Assembly (NCBI GenBank): GCA_902788175.1 | Contig: CADAJF010000012.1 | Span: 1-57,553 of the forward strand | DNA length: 57,553 nt | Source: an uncultured Bacteroidia bacterium | GTDB taxonomy: Bacteria; Bacteroidota; Bacteroidia; Bacteroidales; UBA932 | Direction of reading: 5' to 3' | Shown here: positions 26,362 to 35,611 of the stretch, piece by piece | Layout of the letters: every line of letters starts with the position of its first letter | How positions within the stretch are numbered: the first letter of the stretch is position 1 | The notes under the pieces: model-generated | What the model saw: only the letters and a program-made list of their open reading frames with translations | Databases searched by the model: none | What the model was told of the DNA's origin: nothing | Made by a program: the position numbers and the translations under genes

Positions 26362-28293
26362 CTACCTTTTTTTATACTTATATCCAGCGGCTTCCCAGCG
26401 GGGCATTTCCACGGCCTTCACAATGCTGTAGAAGCGGTCGAAGTCCTCTGCAAAATCCTGCTCCGTGGGCCAGGAGGGGGCTGCGTTCCAGGCGCGCTCC
26501 CAAATACCCACGGCCTTGGGCAGCATCTGGTAGGTGGCATCCTGCAGGCTGCGCACTTTTTCTCCCCAGAGCAGGGCTTCCGCGCCGACTATCATTTCCG
26601 GCCTTTGCAGCGGGGTACGGCCGGCGGCGGCTTCTGCCCAGTTCACGGGCGTATCCACGCCTTCCCAACGCTCGGATTCGTAGATGCGCCAGGGCTGCAG
26701 GGCAAAGGATTTGCGCTCGTCCACATACCCGCCCCAATGCAGGCCAATCTCCAGCGGATCATCGCTGTAGGCGAGGTCCACGTAAGCGTTCTGGACATTG
26801 GAAAGCAGCACGGGAATGCCTTCGTTGGCCAATTGGTAAGTGAGTTCTATCTTGTCTCCCTGGGTGCTCCAGGCGTTCACAAACAGCAGCTGGGGCTTCA
26901 GGTCTTCCAGGGTCTGGGGGTGGATGCCCTGTACCATTTCCTGCCAGCCGGCAAGGAGTACGCCGCGCTCCTGCGCCAGGGCCAGGATGCCGCGCGTGAA
27001 GCGGTCTTTCATCTCCCTGCGGCTTCTTCCGGCCCAGACACCGCCGGGAACTTCATCGCCGCCGATATGGATGGCTTTCAGGGGGACATCGGCCTCCCTG
27101 TGCATGCGGATAAGCTCGTCGAAGAGGACGTTGAAGAACTTGTACACGCCCGGAAGCTCCGGGTCCATGACATTGTCCGTGAAGTCCTGGGCGCTCCAGT
27201 AGCGGGAGGTGTCGGCGGGGTCCTGCAGGCGGAAACTGGCGTCTCCGCTGGTGCGTTCCTTATACTGCATGGCCTTGATGGCCGCACGGGAATGGCCCGG
27301 GGCGTCGAACTCCGGCACTACGGCTATGCCCCGCTCCCAGGCATAACGGAGAATTTCCTTGTATTCGGTTTCCGTGTAAAACGTTTTCACACCTGTCTTG
27401 CCGGCGGCGGCCGGTTTCAGGGCCAGGGTTTCCTGCAGGTCCCAGTCCGGGAGCTGCTGCTGGCCAGAAAAGGCCGTGAGCTCCGGCAGGCGGGGGATTT
27501 CCAGGCACCAGGACTCGTCGTCGCCCAGGTGAAAATGCAGGAGATTGAGCTTGTAGGAAGCCATGATGTCCAAGATACTCAGGACCTCTTCCTTGGGCCT
27601 GAAATCCCGCACCACATCCAGCATAAAGCCCCTGAGGGGAAGGTCCGGCCAGTCTTCGATAACCATATCCGGCAGCTGCGCGGGCAGCTTTTCCAGCGTA
27701 CTTTGGGCGTAGATTTCGCCTTCGCGGTCTGCGGCTTCTACCTCTGTCTTGCCATCCTTGGCAGTGATGCGGTACCAGCCGGCGGGTTTACTGCCCTCCT
27801 CCCGGGCACTGCCGCTGCCGTATTCAATACGCTTGGGGCGGGGAATCAGGTCTGCCGGCTGTACGGAGTAGCGGGCCTGGAACCAAGTATCGGCGACTGG
27901 GGTGCTTTCGCGGGGAAGGAAAGTGTATTTGACCGGGAGCGGCTTGTCTTCCTTGCCTTTTTGCTGGAGAATGAAGCCTTCCGGGGCCCAGTCATGGCGG
28001 GGAAGCTGGCGGACCGCATACTCGACGGTAAGCGTCTTGGGGGCGTCCTCCGGGATGTCCAGGTAGAAGGTGGTGCCCTGGAAATGATGGAAAGCCAGGC
28101 CTTCGGGGGCAATTACTTCTTGCTTGCCATACATCTCCTGGAACCAGAGGCGGGAACTGCCCGGCAAATTCTTGAGGGTGAGCGTATTGGTGGCACGGCC
28201 GGGGGCAGTTTCGGGGCCTTCGGCCCATTCCACCGACATGGGGCCGCTGCAAGCGACCAGCGCCAGTAAACTTAGCAGGATGGTTTTTCTCAT
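26362..28293 (-). CDS. GH20 beta-N-acetylhexosaminidase lipoprotein
   Basis: A 643-residue lipoprotein (lipobox LVAC, Cys15) with a GH20b N-terminal domain and a GH20 catalytic barrel: LPLRGFMLDVVRDF, HLGDDESW near residue 258, and the catalytic Asp-Glu pair in HIGGDEVPGG near residue 400. It removes terminal beta-linked N-acetylhexosamine from glycans in the periplasm or at the surface. The odd feature is position: it sits between dapD and asd with 3-base gaps on both sides, inside an amino-acid operon. A link to peptidoglycan recycling or host-glycan use is possible but not shown. Confidence 0.92.
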   Translation of the reverse strand: MRKTILLSLLALVACSGPMSVEWAEGPETAPGRATNTLTLKNLPGSSRLWFQEMYGKQEVIAPEGLAFHHFQGTTFYLDIPEDAPKTLTVEYAVRQLPRHDWAPEGFILQQKGKEDKPLPVKYTFLPRESTPVADTWFQARYSVQPADLIPRPKRIEYGSGSAREEGSKPAGWYRITAKDGKTEVEAADREGEIYAQSTLEKLPAQLPDMVIEDWPDLPLRGFMLDVVRDFRPKEEVLSILDIMASYKLNLLHFHLGDDESWCLEIPRLPELTAFSGQQQLPDWDLQETLALKPAAAGKTGVKTFYTETEYKEILRYAWERGIAVVPEFDAPGHSRAAIKAMQYKERTSGDASFRLQDPADTSRYWSAQDFTDNVMDPELPGVYKFFNVLFDELIRMHREADVPLKAIHIGGDEVPGGVWAGRSRREMKDRFTRGILALAQERGVLLAGWQEMVQGIHPQTLEDLKPQLLFVNAWSTQGDKIELTYQLANEGIPVLLSNVQNAYVDLAYSDDPLEIGLHWGGYVDERKSFALQPWRIYESERWEGVDTPVNWAEAAAGRTPLQRPEMIVGAEALLWGEKVRSLQDATYQMLPKAVGIWERAWNAAPSWPTEQDFAEDFDRFYSIVKAVEMPRWEAAGYKYKKR

Positions 28294-28296
28294 AAC

Positions 28297-29061
28297 TTAT
28301 CGAAGAAGGTCTTCCAGGTGAACGCTGCCTTCAGTTTTGGCATCGCGGTATTTCACAATTACCGGGCAGTAGAGGTGGACGCCCCGGCCGTCGCGGGCAA
28401 TGGGCTTGGAACCGCTCACCACCACGGCGCCGCGGGGTACCACTACCCGTCCCTGCGCGTTGCGGGGAACAAAATCGCCCGCTGTAGCATCGTAGATGGC
28501 CGTGGAGGAGGTAATCACTACGCCAGAAGCGATGACGGCGCCCTCCTCGACGATGGTGCCTTCGTAGATGCCGCAATTGCCGCCCACGAATGCACCGTCT
28601 TCGATGATGGTGGGCAGTGCTCCCGCCGGTTCCAGCACCCCGCCAATCTGCGTAGCGGCCGATATGTGGATATGCTTACCCACCTGTGCACAGGAGCCGA
28701 TGGTAACATGGCTGTCCACCATGGTGCCCTCGCCTACATAGGCGCCTACGTTCACGTAGGAAGGGGGCATGACGATGCTGCCGGGGGCCAGGTAAGCGCC
28801 GCGGCGGATGGAAGTACCGCCGGGGACTATGCGCACGCCGTCCTCTTTGCGGAACGCCCGCACGGGATAGCTGTCTTTGTCAAAAAAGGGGAACTGTCCC
28901 TGGGACATGTCTGCTACAACGCCCATGCGGAAGCCGGCCAGGATGATTTCTTTCACCCGCGTGTTCACCTTCCACTGCCCGTCCACCTTTTCCGCCACGC
29001 GGAGTTCTCCCGCTTCCAGGGCATCCAGGGTCCGGTTGACTTCTGTCAGGCTTATTTCCAT
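28297..29061 (-). CDS. dapD: Tetrahydrodipicolinate N-succinyltransferase
   Basis: A 254-residue DapD. The start at 29061 (MEISLTEVNRTL) overlaps the dapA stop by 10 bases; an upstream in-frame extension reads through low-complexity sequence inside dapA and is not credible. The left-handed beta-helix is visible as hexapeptide repeats from about residue 90 (GAYLAPGSIVMPPSYVNVG, then VGEGTMVDSHV), with FFDKDSYPVRAF before it. It transfers succinate from succinyl-CoA to tetrahydrodipicolinate, committing this organism to the succinylase branch of the lysine/diaminopimelate pathway. Confidence 0.95.
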   Translation of the reverse strand: MEISLTEVNRTLDALEAGELRVAEKVDGQWKVNTRVKEIILAGFRMGVVADMSQGQFPFFDKDSYPVRAFRKEDGVRIVPGGTSIRRGAYLAPGSIVMPPSYVNVGAYVGEGTMVDSHVTIGSCAQVGKHIHISAATQIGGVLEPAGALPTIIEDGAFVGGNCGIYEGTIVEEGAVIASGVVITSSTAIYDATAGDFVPRNAQGRVVVPRGAVVVSGSKPIARDGRGVHLYCPVIVKYRDAKTEGSVHLEDLLR

Positions 29062-29927
29062 AATGCGGCGAGGGTTTTGCGGATGGCTGTTTCCGTCTCG
29101 TCGGTGGCCGGGACCAGCGGCAGGCGAAGCTGGTTTTCCATCAGGCCCAGTTGGGCCATGGCGGCCTTGCCGGGGATGGGGTTGGGCTCTATGAAGAGGT
29201 CCCTGAAAAGGCTGCTGAGCCGGTGGCCCAGGTCTTCGGCTTTGTCCCAGTCCTTTTCCAGGGCAGCTTTGACAAAGCGGGTCATCTCCCCGGGGCAAAC
29301 GTTGGAGGCCACGGAGACAACGCCGTCTGCGCCGCTGCGCATAAGGGCGAGTGTGTCCTCGTCGTTGCCGGACAGGACGCTGAAACCTTCGGGACGGCGG
29401 TTGAGGATATACTTTACCTGCATCAGGTTGCCGGAAGCCTCCTTCACGGCCACAATGTTGGGAACGCCCCTTGCCAGAGCCAGGGTGGTCTCTGCCTCAC
29501 AGTTGGCGCCGGTGCGGCCGGGAACATTATACAGGATAATGGGTTTTTCCGTATGCTCCGCTATGGTCCGGAAGTATTCGTAGATGCCTCTCTGGGGCGG
29601 TTTGTTGTAGTACGGGACCACTACCAGGAAGGCATCGGCGTCCTTGAGGAGCGCCATGTTGGAGAGGGTCCCCTCCACGCTGTTGGAGCCAACGCCCACC
29701 ACTACAGGAAGGTCTTTTGCACTATCTTTTACCGCATGGAAAACCAGCAGTTTCTCCGCATCCGTGAGGGTGGGTGTTTCGCCGGTAGTGCCCAGCGGAA
29801 CCAGGAAATCCACCCCGGCCTCCACCTGCCTTTCCGCAGTGCACACCAGTGCATCTACATCCACCGCACCATCCTTAAAGGGAGTAAACATGGCTGTCCC
29901 GCAGCCCTTGAAAAGAAGATTGTTCAT
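29052..29927 (-). CDS. dapA: 4-hydroxy-tetrahydrodipicolinate synthase
   Basis: A 291-residue DapA: GCGTAMFTPFKDG at the start, PLGTTGETPTL near residue 45, the active-site YNVPGRTGAN near residue 133 and the Schiff-base Lys in VAVKEASGN near 160. It condenses pyruvate with aspartate semialdehyde. It is the first gene of the lysine operon and has a perfect promoter upstream; dapD starts within its last codons. Confidence 0.96.
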   Translation of the reverse strand: MNNLLFKGCGTAMFTPFKDGAVDVDALVCTAERQVEAGVDFLVPLGTTGETPTLTDAEKLLVFHAVKDSAKDLPVVVGVGSNSVEGTLSNMALLKDADAFLVVVPYYNKPPQRGIYEYFRTIAEHTEKPIILYNVPGRTGANCEAETTLALARGVPNIVAVKEASGNLMQVKYILNRRPEGFSVLSGNDEDTLALMRSGADGVVSVASNVCPGEMTRFVKAALEKDWDKAEDLGHRLSSLFRDLFIEPNPIPGKAAMAQLGLMENQLRLPLVPATDETETAIRKTLAALWK

Positions 29928-29953
29928 ACTTAAGCGTTATCGTTACGATTTTT

Positions 29954-29985
29954 CAAAGATAACAAAAATCCGCGATTATTCCAAA
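29954..29985 (-). promoter_or_regulatory. Promoter of the dapA lysine operon
   Basis: On the minus strand TTTG (29985-29982), 20 bases, TATCTTTG (29961-29954), followed by a roughly 20-base leader to the dapA ATG at 29927. No lysine riboswitch-like structure fits in that leader. Confidence 0.8.
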
Positions 29986-30023
29986 GTTGCAGAAGGGGTG
30001 TAGCATAAGTCACAGAAAATCAC

Positions 30024-30031
30024 TACATTTG
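30024..30031 (+). promoter_or_regulatory. -7 element for the 30053 lipoprotein gene
   Basis: TACATTTG on the plus strand, 21 bases before the ATG at 30053. The -33 position lacks TTTG. Confidence 0.5.
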
Positions 30032-30052
30032 TAGAAACCAAACCGTCTGAAG

Positions 30053-30829
30053 ATGAAAAGAGTATTTATTGCAGCCATTATGGCTTTGGCCGTTGCCTGC
30101 TCTGGCAAAGACCCCGTGGAACTGTATGTTCCAAAGAACACCGTGGAGTTCGCCGGGAACGCCTTCACCGCTTTCAGCTTAGGTGCAGACGTAAAACTGT
30201 ACACCACCCCCAATCCGGACAAACCCCAGGAGTGGATGGTGCAGGGAGTAGTCCCTGTGCGCAAAGAAACCCAGGACCAGCTGTCTTCGCTGGATATCGA
30301 CCTGGTTCCCCTGGACGAAAGGGGCATCCGCGTCCGTGACAACTTTGTCCTCAGGGGAGAGGACCTGCAAAACCTCGTGCCCGTGTATAACGCCGGCGAG
30401 GATGTGGAACGCACCATCGTCTTCTCCGTAGTGGAAGGCGAAGGCGCCAAAAAGTACTTCACCTACAAAGAAGCGGCCGAAATCCTGGCTCACACCAAAG
30501 GCGTAAGGATGGACTTCAATGCAGAACTTGCCCAGCCTGAACCCGCCCAGGCCGAAGAGAACAACACCACTGCTGCCGCCAAAGGAACCCAGGAGGAATT
30601 CCCCATGACCCTGGATGGCCTGTGCCGCAAGTACGGCGTTTACGGCCTTCTGGCCCACTACGAAAACGCCATCAAAAACAAGGACAAAAAGGGCGCCAAG
30701 CGTATCGAGGACCAACTCTGGTCCATTGAGAAAAAAGTGAAGGCAGACCGCTCCATCCCCGAATCCCTCCGCGACCGTTTCAAAGACTACATCGAAGACA
30801 AAGAAGACGAAATCGAGGACCGGTATTAG
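30053..30829 (+). CDS. Lipoprotein of unknown function
   Basis: A 258-residue protein with a short lipoprotein signal peptide ([16 protein letters not shown], Cys16). Residues about 20-150 look beta-rich ([17 protein letters not shown], then [15 protein letters not shown]), a Glu/Pro/Ala-rich linker lies near 165-180, and the last 70 residues are strongly charged and helical ([20 protein letters not shown], ending [11 protein letters not shown]), suggesting a coiled coil. I do not recognise the family. It is monocistronic between the lysine operon, which diverges from it, and the fabG fragment/repeat block, which follows 32 bases after its stop. Probably periplasmic and membrane-anchored. Confidence 0.75.
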   Translation: MKRVFIAAIMALAVACSGKDPVELYVPKNTVEFAGNAFTAFSLGADVKLYTTPNPDKPQEWMVQGVVPVRKETQDQLSSLDIDLVPLDERGIRVRDNFVLRGEDLQNLVPVYNAGEDVERTIVFSVVEGEGAKKYFTYKEAAEILAHTKGVRMDFNAELAQPEPAQAEENNTTAAAKGTQEEFPMTLDGLCRKYGVYGLLAHYENAIKNKDKKGAKRIEDQLWSIEKKVKADRSIPESLRDRFKDYIEDKEDEIEDRY

Positions 30830-30861
30830 CGCCTGGTTGCCGCCGGCCCGTTTTCACCGGC

Positions 30862-31150
30862 GCCGCGCGGCCCCATTTCCTTGGCCACGGACTTGGCCAT
30901 GGCGATGAGTCCGGCCTTGGAGGCCGAGTAGTTCACCTGCCCGGGGTTTCCCGTCTGGCCGGCGATGGAAGCCATATTGATGATGCTGCCGCCCTTCTGC
31001 CGGGCCATCACAGGCACCACGGCGTGCAGGAAGTTGAAGGCGCTTTTCATGTTCACGGCAATCACGGCGTCCCACTGCTGCTCGCTCATGCGCATCACCA
31101 GGCCGTCCTTGGTGATGCCGGCGTTGTTCACCAGGATGTCGATTCGGCCG
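30862..31150 (-). pseudogene. Internal fragment of fabG flanked by repeats
   Basis: These 289 bases align without gaps to bases 45116-45404 of the intact fabG and encode an identical run of about 95 residues (roughly residues 83-178), including the NNAG motif and the catalytic Ser/Tyr/Lys. I count 11 base differences, all synonymous. The fragment lacks the cofactor-binding start and the C-terminus. At its 5' side it abuts the repeat array at a shared CGGCCGA; at its 3' side GCGCGGC joins a repeat-like CGCCGGTGAA. It lies in a 166-codon open frame (31326-30826) whose first 50 codons are translated repeat, but no functional protein is expected. Confidence 0.85.
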
Positions 31151-31151
31151 G

Positions 31152-31288
31152 CGGTGTACGCAGAAGGGGTGTTTTTGCGCACCGAAACGCCAAAATCGCC
31201 CGCCGGTGAACAAAATCGGCCGCTTTTGCGCACGGGAGGCCGAAAATCGCCCGGCGGTGAACAAAAATGGCCGCTATTGCGCACGGGA
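31152..31288. repeat. Array of three roughly 51-bp palindromic repeats (copy A)
   Basis: Three units begin at 31152, 31204 and 31255. On the minus strand each has the form GTGCGCAAAA, about 8 bases (GCGGCCGA or similar), then TTTTGTTCAC and a CG-rich tail, followed by a 19-21 base spacer of GGGCGATTTT type. The unit at 31152 is a variant carrying ACACCCCTTCTGCG in its middle. The array lies between the fabG fragment and the carB stop. The closest match is the block after intact fabG (45620-45752): about 90 bases there are nearly identical. Confidence 0.85.
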
Positions 31289-31322
31289 GGGGGGCGGGTG
31301 GGAGTAAGCCCCCGGCGCTTCA

Positions 31323-34300
31323 TCAATACTCGTCCCAGCTTTTGATGCCGATCTCGTCCTGTCCGACGGCGCAGAAAGCACGGATATAGGCTGTCGCCAG
31401 CCGGCTGTTGGTAATCAGCGGAACGTTGAAGTCAATGGCCGCGCGGCGCATCTCGTAGCCGTTGCTCAGTTCGCGGTGGGTAAAGTTCTTAGGAATGTTG
31501 ATGACCAGTTCCACCTCGTGGCGGCGGATCAGGTCAAGGGCGGCAGGTGTGCCTTCCTCCCGTTCATTCGGCCACAGGGCGCGAAGAGCCGGTACGCCGT
31601 TCTCGTTCAGGTATTTACAGGTCCCGCCCGTGGCGTAGATGGTGTAGTTCCTGCCCGCAAGCAGCTGGCACGCGGGAAGCAGATCGGCCTTTTGGATGGG
31701 GTTTCCGGAGGAGATGAGGACGGATTTTTCCGGAATGCGGTGCCCCACGGAAAGCATGGACTTGAGCAGCGCTTCGTTCAGATTGTCGCCGATACACCCC
31801 ACCTCGCCGGTGGAAGCCATATCCACGCCCAGTACAGGGTCGGCCTTGCCCAGGCGGGCAAAGGAGAACTGGGAGCACTTGATTCCGACATACTCCAACT
31901 CGAAGGGATCGATGTTGATTTTCTCCGGACGCTGGCCCAGCATGCAGCGGGTTGCCAGGTCGATAAAGTTGACCTTCAGGACTTTGGAAACAAAGGGGAA
32001 GCTACGGGAAGCACGGAGGTTGCACTCGATGACCTTGATGTAATTGTCGCTGGCCAGGAACTGGATGTTGAAGGGGCCGGTGATGTTGAGCTCGGCGGCG
32101 ATAGCGGCCGTAGTCTTGCGAATCTTGGCGGCCGTGATGCCGTAAATCTTCTGCGGAGGGAACTGGATAGTGGCATCGCCGGAGTGTACACCGGCAAACT
32201 CAATGTGCTCCGAGATGGCGTAGGCAATGACTTTTCCGCCGTCTGCCACAGCATCGCACTCCAGCTCCTTGCAGCGCTGCATAAAGGAGCTGATGACCAC
32301 CGGATGTTCCTCGGAGACCTCTACGGCCATATCCAGGAATATTCTCAGGTCCTCCTTGCTGTAACAGACGTTCATGGCGGCGCCCGAGAGTACGTAGGAC
32401 GGCCTGACCAGCACCGGGAACCCTACTTCATCGACAAACCTGTCCACGTCCTCCATCGTGGTCAGCTCGCTCCAGCGGGGCTGGTCAATGCCCAGTTTGT
32501 CCACAAACTGGGAGAATTTATTGCGGTCTTCGGCCCGGTCTATATTGTGCGCCGTGGTGCCCAGGATGTGTACGCCGGCGCGCATCAGCGGAATGGCCAG
32601 GTTGTTGGGAATCTGGCCGCCCACACTCACAATCACGCCGTAGGGCTTCTCCAGTCCGCAGATTTCCATCACGGTCTCAAAGCTGAGCTCGTCAAAATAG
32701 AGCCGGTCGCAGACATCGTAGTCGGTTGATACAGTCTCCGGGTTGTAATTGATCATCACCGCCTTGTAGCCACTGCTGCGCAAAGTGTTCAGGGCATTCA
32801 CCCCGCACCAGTCGAACTCCACGCTGCTGCCTATCCGGTAGGCGCCGGAGCCCAGGACAATCACGGTGTTGGACCCGTCGTCGAAGGTGATATCATCCAC
32901 CTCGCCGTTGTAAGTCATATAGAGGTAGTTGGTGGAGGAAGGGAACTCTGCGGCCAGGGTGTCAATCTGCTTGACATAGGGGCGAAGGCCCAGGAATTTG
33001 CGGTAGTCGCGCACCTTGGCCTCCGGAACATCCAGCACCCGGGCAATCTGGATGTCGGAGAAGCCCTGGCATTTGGCCATTCGGAGAAGGTCAAAGTCTA
33101 TGTCTGTCAGTTTCTTACAGGATTCCAGCTGCCGATAGGTGGTCTCGATGTTCCCAAGTTTCTCCAGGAACCAGCGGTCAATTTTGGTCAGCTCATAGAT
33201 GCGGTCCACTGAGTATCCAGCTTCGAGGGCGGCGGAGATGGCGAAGATGCGCATATCCGTGGGATTCCGCAGCATATCGTCCAGGTCCTCGCTTTTGAGG
33301 GGCTTATTGCACACGAACCCGTTGGCTCCCTGGCCAATCATACGGAGCCCCTTCTGCATGGCCTCCTCGAATGTGCGGCCGATAGCCATCACCTCGCCTA
33401 CACTCTTCATACTGGATCCTATCTTCCGGGAGACGCCCTTGAATTTGGCGAGATCCCAGCGCGGAATCTTGCAGACCACGTAATCCAGGGCCGGCTCGAA
33501 GAAGGCCGGGGTAGTCCTGGTCACGGTGTTGCGGAGCTCGTGCAGGCCATAGCCGAGACCGATCTTGGCGGCGATAAAGGCAAGTGGATAGCCCGTGGCC
33601 TTGGATGCCAAAGCGGATGAACGGCTTAGGCGGGCGTTGATCTCGATAACGCGGTAATCATCGCCGGCGGGGCTGAAGGCATACTGTACGTTGCATTCGC
33701 CGACAATACCGACGTGGCGCACAATCTCAATGGCTTTCTTGCGAAGGAAGTTGCACTCATCGTTGGTAAGGGTCTGGCAGGGGGCTACCACAATACTCTC
33801 GCCGGTATGGATGCCCAGCGGGTCGAAATTCTCCATATTGCAGACGGCGATACAGTTGTCGAAACGGTCCCGCATCACCTCAAACTCAATCTCTTTCCAG
33901 CCGCGCAGCGACTTCTCGACCAGCACCTGCGGCGAGAAGGAAAATGCCTTGCGCGCAACAGTTTCCAGCTCCGTCTCATTCTCGCAGAAGCCGGATCCCA
34001 GGCCGCCCAGGGCATAGGCGGCACGCAGAATCACCGGATAACCCACATCACGGGCGGCGGCGCGGGCTTCTTCCAGGTTGCCGGCCGGGTGGGATTTGAT
34101 GGTCTGAATGCCAATCTCGTCCATCCGCTGCACGAAGAGCTCGCGGTCTTCCGTGTCCATAATGGCTTGTACCGGAGTACCCAGCACCTGCACGCCGTTG
34201 GAGGCAAGGACGCCGCCTTTGTACAGTTCTACGCCGCAGTTGAGCGCCGTTTGGCCGCCAAAGGCCAGCAGAATGCCCTGCGGCTTCTCTTTCTTGATCA

Positions 34301-34526
34301 CTTTCTCCACAAAGAAGGGAGTAACCGGCAGGAAATAGACCTTGTCCGCCACGCCCTCCGATGTCTGCACCGTGGCAATGTTGGGATTGATCAGGACTGT
34401 CTGGATCCCCTCTTCACGCAGGGCTTTCAGGGCTTGCGAGCCGCTATAGTCGAATTCGCCGGCTTCGCCGATCTTGAGGGCGCCCGATCCGAGCACCAGC
34501 ACTTTTTTGATATCGGGATGGATCAT
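31323..34526 (-). CDS. carB: Carbamoyl-phosphate synthase large subunit
   Basis: A 1067-residue CarB with both ATP-grasp halves: an N-terminal half starting [23 protein letters not shown] and a second half with [23 protein letters not shown] near residue 560, an oligomerisation region between them, and a C-terminal MGS-like domain ([10 protein letters not shown] near 960). It makes carbamoyl phosphate from ammonia, bicarbonate and two ATP, with CarA supplying ammonia. Product goes to the acylornithine carbamoyltransferase of this operon and to pyrimidine synthesis. It overlaps carA by 4 bases and ends just before repeat array A, which may replace a normal terminator. Confidence 0.97.
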   Translation of the reverse strand: MIHPDIKKVLVLGSGALKIGEAGEFDYSGSQALKALREEGIQTVLINPNIATVQTSEGVADKVYFLPVTPFFVEKVIKKEKPQGILLAFGGQTALNCGVELYKGGVLASNGVQVLGTPVQAIMDTEDRELFVQRMDEIGIQTIKSHPAGNLEEARAAARDVGYPVILRAAYALGGLGSGFCENETELETVARKAFSFSPQVLVEKSLRGWKEIEFEVMRDRFDNCIAVCNMENFDPLGIHTGESIVVAPCQTLTNDECNFLRKKAIEIVRHVGIVGECNVQYAFSPAGDDYRVIEINARLSRSSALASKATGYPLAFIAAKIGLGYGLHELRNTVTRTTPAFFEPALDYVVCKIPRWDLAKFKGVSRKIGSSMKSVGEVMAIGRTFEEAMQKGLRMIGQGANGFVCNKPLKSEDLDDMLRNPTDMRIFAISAALEAGYSVDRIYELTKIDRWFLEKLGNIETTYRQLESCKKLTDIDFDLLRMAKCQGFSDIQIARVLDVPEAKVRDYRKFLGLRPYVKQIDTLAAEFPSSTNYLYMTYNGEVDDITFDDGSNTVIVLGSGAYRIGSSVEFDWCGVNALNTLRSSGYKAVMINYNPETVSTDYDVCDRLYFDELSFETVMEICGLEKPYGVIVSVGGQIPNNLAIPLMRAGVHILGTTAHNIDRAEDRNKFSQFVDKLGIDQPRWSELTTMEDVDRFVDEVGFPVLVRPSYVLSGAAMNVCYSKEDLRIFLDMAVEVSEEHPVVISSFMQRCKELECDAVADGGKVIAYAISEHIEFAGVHSGDATIQFPPQKIYGITAAKIRKTTAAIAAELNITGPFNIQFLASDNYIKVIECNLRASRSFPFVSKVLKVNFIDLATRCMLGQRPEKINIDPFELEYVGIKCSQFSFARLGKADPVLGVDMASTGEVGCIGDNLNEALLKSMLSVGHRIPEKSVLISSGNPIQKADLLPACQLLAGRNYTIYATGGTCKYLNENGVPALRALWPNEREEGTPAALDLIRRHEVELVINIPKNFTHRELSNGYEMRRAAIDFNVPLITNSRLATAYIRAFCAVGQDEIGIKSWDEY

Positions 34527-35605
34527 AGCTTGGAGATAAAGTCGTCAAAGATAAAATCGCTGTCTTCGGGGTCGCTGGAGACCTCCGGATGGAAGTGAGC
34601 GGAGAAATAGGGCTGGCTTTTGTGCCGGATTCCCTCGTTGGTGCCGTCGTTCATATTGATCAGGTACGGCTCCCAGTCTGCGGGCAGCGTGTCCGTGTCC
34701 AGCGCATAGCCGTGGTTCTGGACCGTGATGAAGCAGCGATCCGTGCCTGCCTGCCGCACGGGCTGGTTGTGGGACCGGTGGCCGTATTTGAGTTTGCTGG
34801 CCGATGCGCCGGCGGCGATTCCCATCAGCAGGCCGCCCAGGCAGATGCCGCAGATGGGCTTCCCGCCCGCGTGCATGGCTTGGCGAAGGTGCTGGACCGT
34901 CTCCTGGCAATGCGCCGGGTTGCCGGGCCCGTTGGAAATGAACAGGCCGTCCCACTCCAGCCGGTTGAAGTCGTAATCCCAGGGAACGCGGATCACCTCC
35001 ACGCCACGCCGGACCAGGCCGCGCAGGATTTGGTGCTTGACACCGCAGTCCACCAATACTACCTTTTTGTTCCCCTTGCCGTAGTGCATCACCTCTTTGC
35101 AGCTGACCAGGGCCACCTGGTTCTCGAGGTTGGGATCGGCCACGTCAAAGGTCCCGTCGTCCATCCCTTCGGGCACTATCTTGCCCAGCATCGATCCCTG
35201 TTCGCGCAAAATCTGTGTGAGCAGGCGGGTGTCGATGCCACAGATGCCCGGAACTTTCTGCTCCTTCATCCACTCGCCCAGGCTTTTGACGGCACTCCAA
35301 TGGCTGTATTCCTGGCTGTACTCGGTCACAACCAGGCCCCGGACATGGATTTTCCCGGATTCGTAGTTTTTGAGCAGGCCGTCCCCGTCGGTCTCCATCG
35401 GGGGAACGCCATAGTTGCCTATCAGCGGATAGCTGGCACAGAGAATCTGGCCGGCGCAGGAAGGGTCCGTAAGGCTTTCGGTGTAGCCTGCCATGGCTGT
35501 GGAGAAGACTACTTCGCCGTCGCACGGGCCGTCGTAGCCAAAACTCCAGCCCTCCATTTTACGTCCATTCTGCAGGACAAGCGTTGCTTTTTTACGTGTT
35601 GACAT
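34523..35605 (-). CDS. carA: Carbamoyl-phosphate synthase small subunit
   Basis: A 360-residue CarA: the N-terminal domain (GEVVFSTAMAGYTESLTDPS) followed by a class I glutamine amidotransferase with the nucleophile in CGICLGGLLMG near residue 250 and the His/Glu pair in AHFHPEVSS near 340. It hydrolyses glutamine and channels ammonia to CarB. It lies 6 bases after argB and overlaps carB by 4 bases, so both subunits are made from one arginine-type transcript rather than from a pyrimidine operon. Confidence 0.96.
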   Translation of the reverse strand: MSTRKKATLVLQNGRKMEGWSFGYDGPCDGEVVFSTAMAGYTESLTDPSCAGQILCASYPLIGNYGVPPMETDGDGLLKNYESGKIHVRGLVVTEYSQEYSHWSAVKSLGEWMKEQKVPGICGIDTRLLTQILREQGSMLGKIVPEGMDDGTFDVADPNLENQVALVSCKEVMHYGKGNKKVVLVDCGVKHQILRGLVRRGVEVIRVPWDYDFNRLEWDGLFISNGPGNPAHCQETVQHLRQAMHAGGKPICGICLGGLLMGIAAGASASKLKYGHRSHNQPVRQAGTDRCFITVQNHGYALDTDTLPADWEPYLINMNDGTNEGIRHKSQPYFSAHFHPEVSSDPEDSDFIFDDFISKL

Positions 35606-35611
35606 AGGATT

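Noticed and set aside
25660-28269. An 869-codon plus-strand open frame opposite asd and the GH20 gene
   Set aside because: It is the shadow of two strongly supported minus-strand genes; its translation is Gly/His-rich and resembles no family. Similar long antisense frames at 4339-5607, 6638-8743 and 12483-13919 have the same cause: GC-rich codons without stops on the opposite strand.
31152-31288. CRISPR-like array
   Set aside because: Repeats of about 30 bases with spacers of about 20 looked suggestive, but the spacers are themselves similar to one another, units degenerate quickly, only three are present and no cas gene is nearby.
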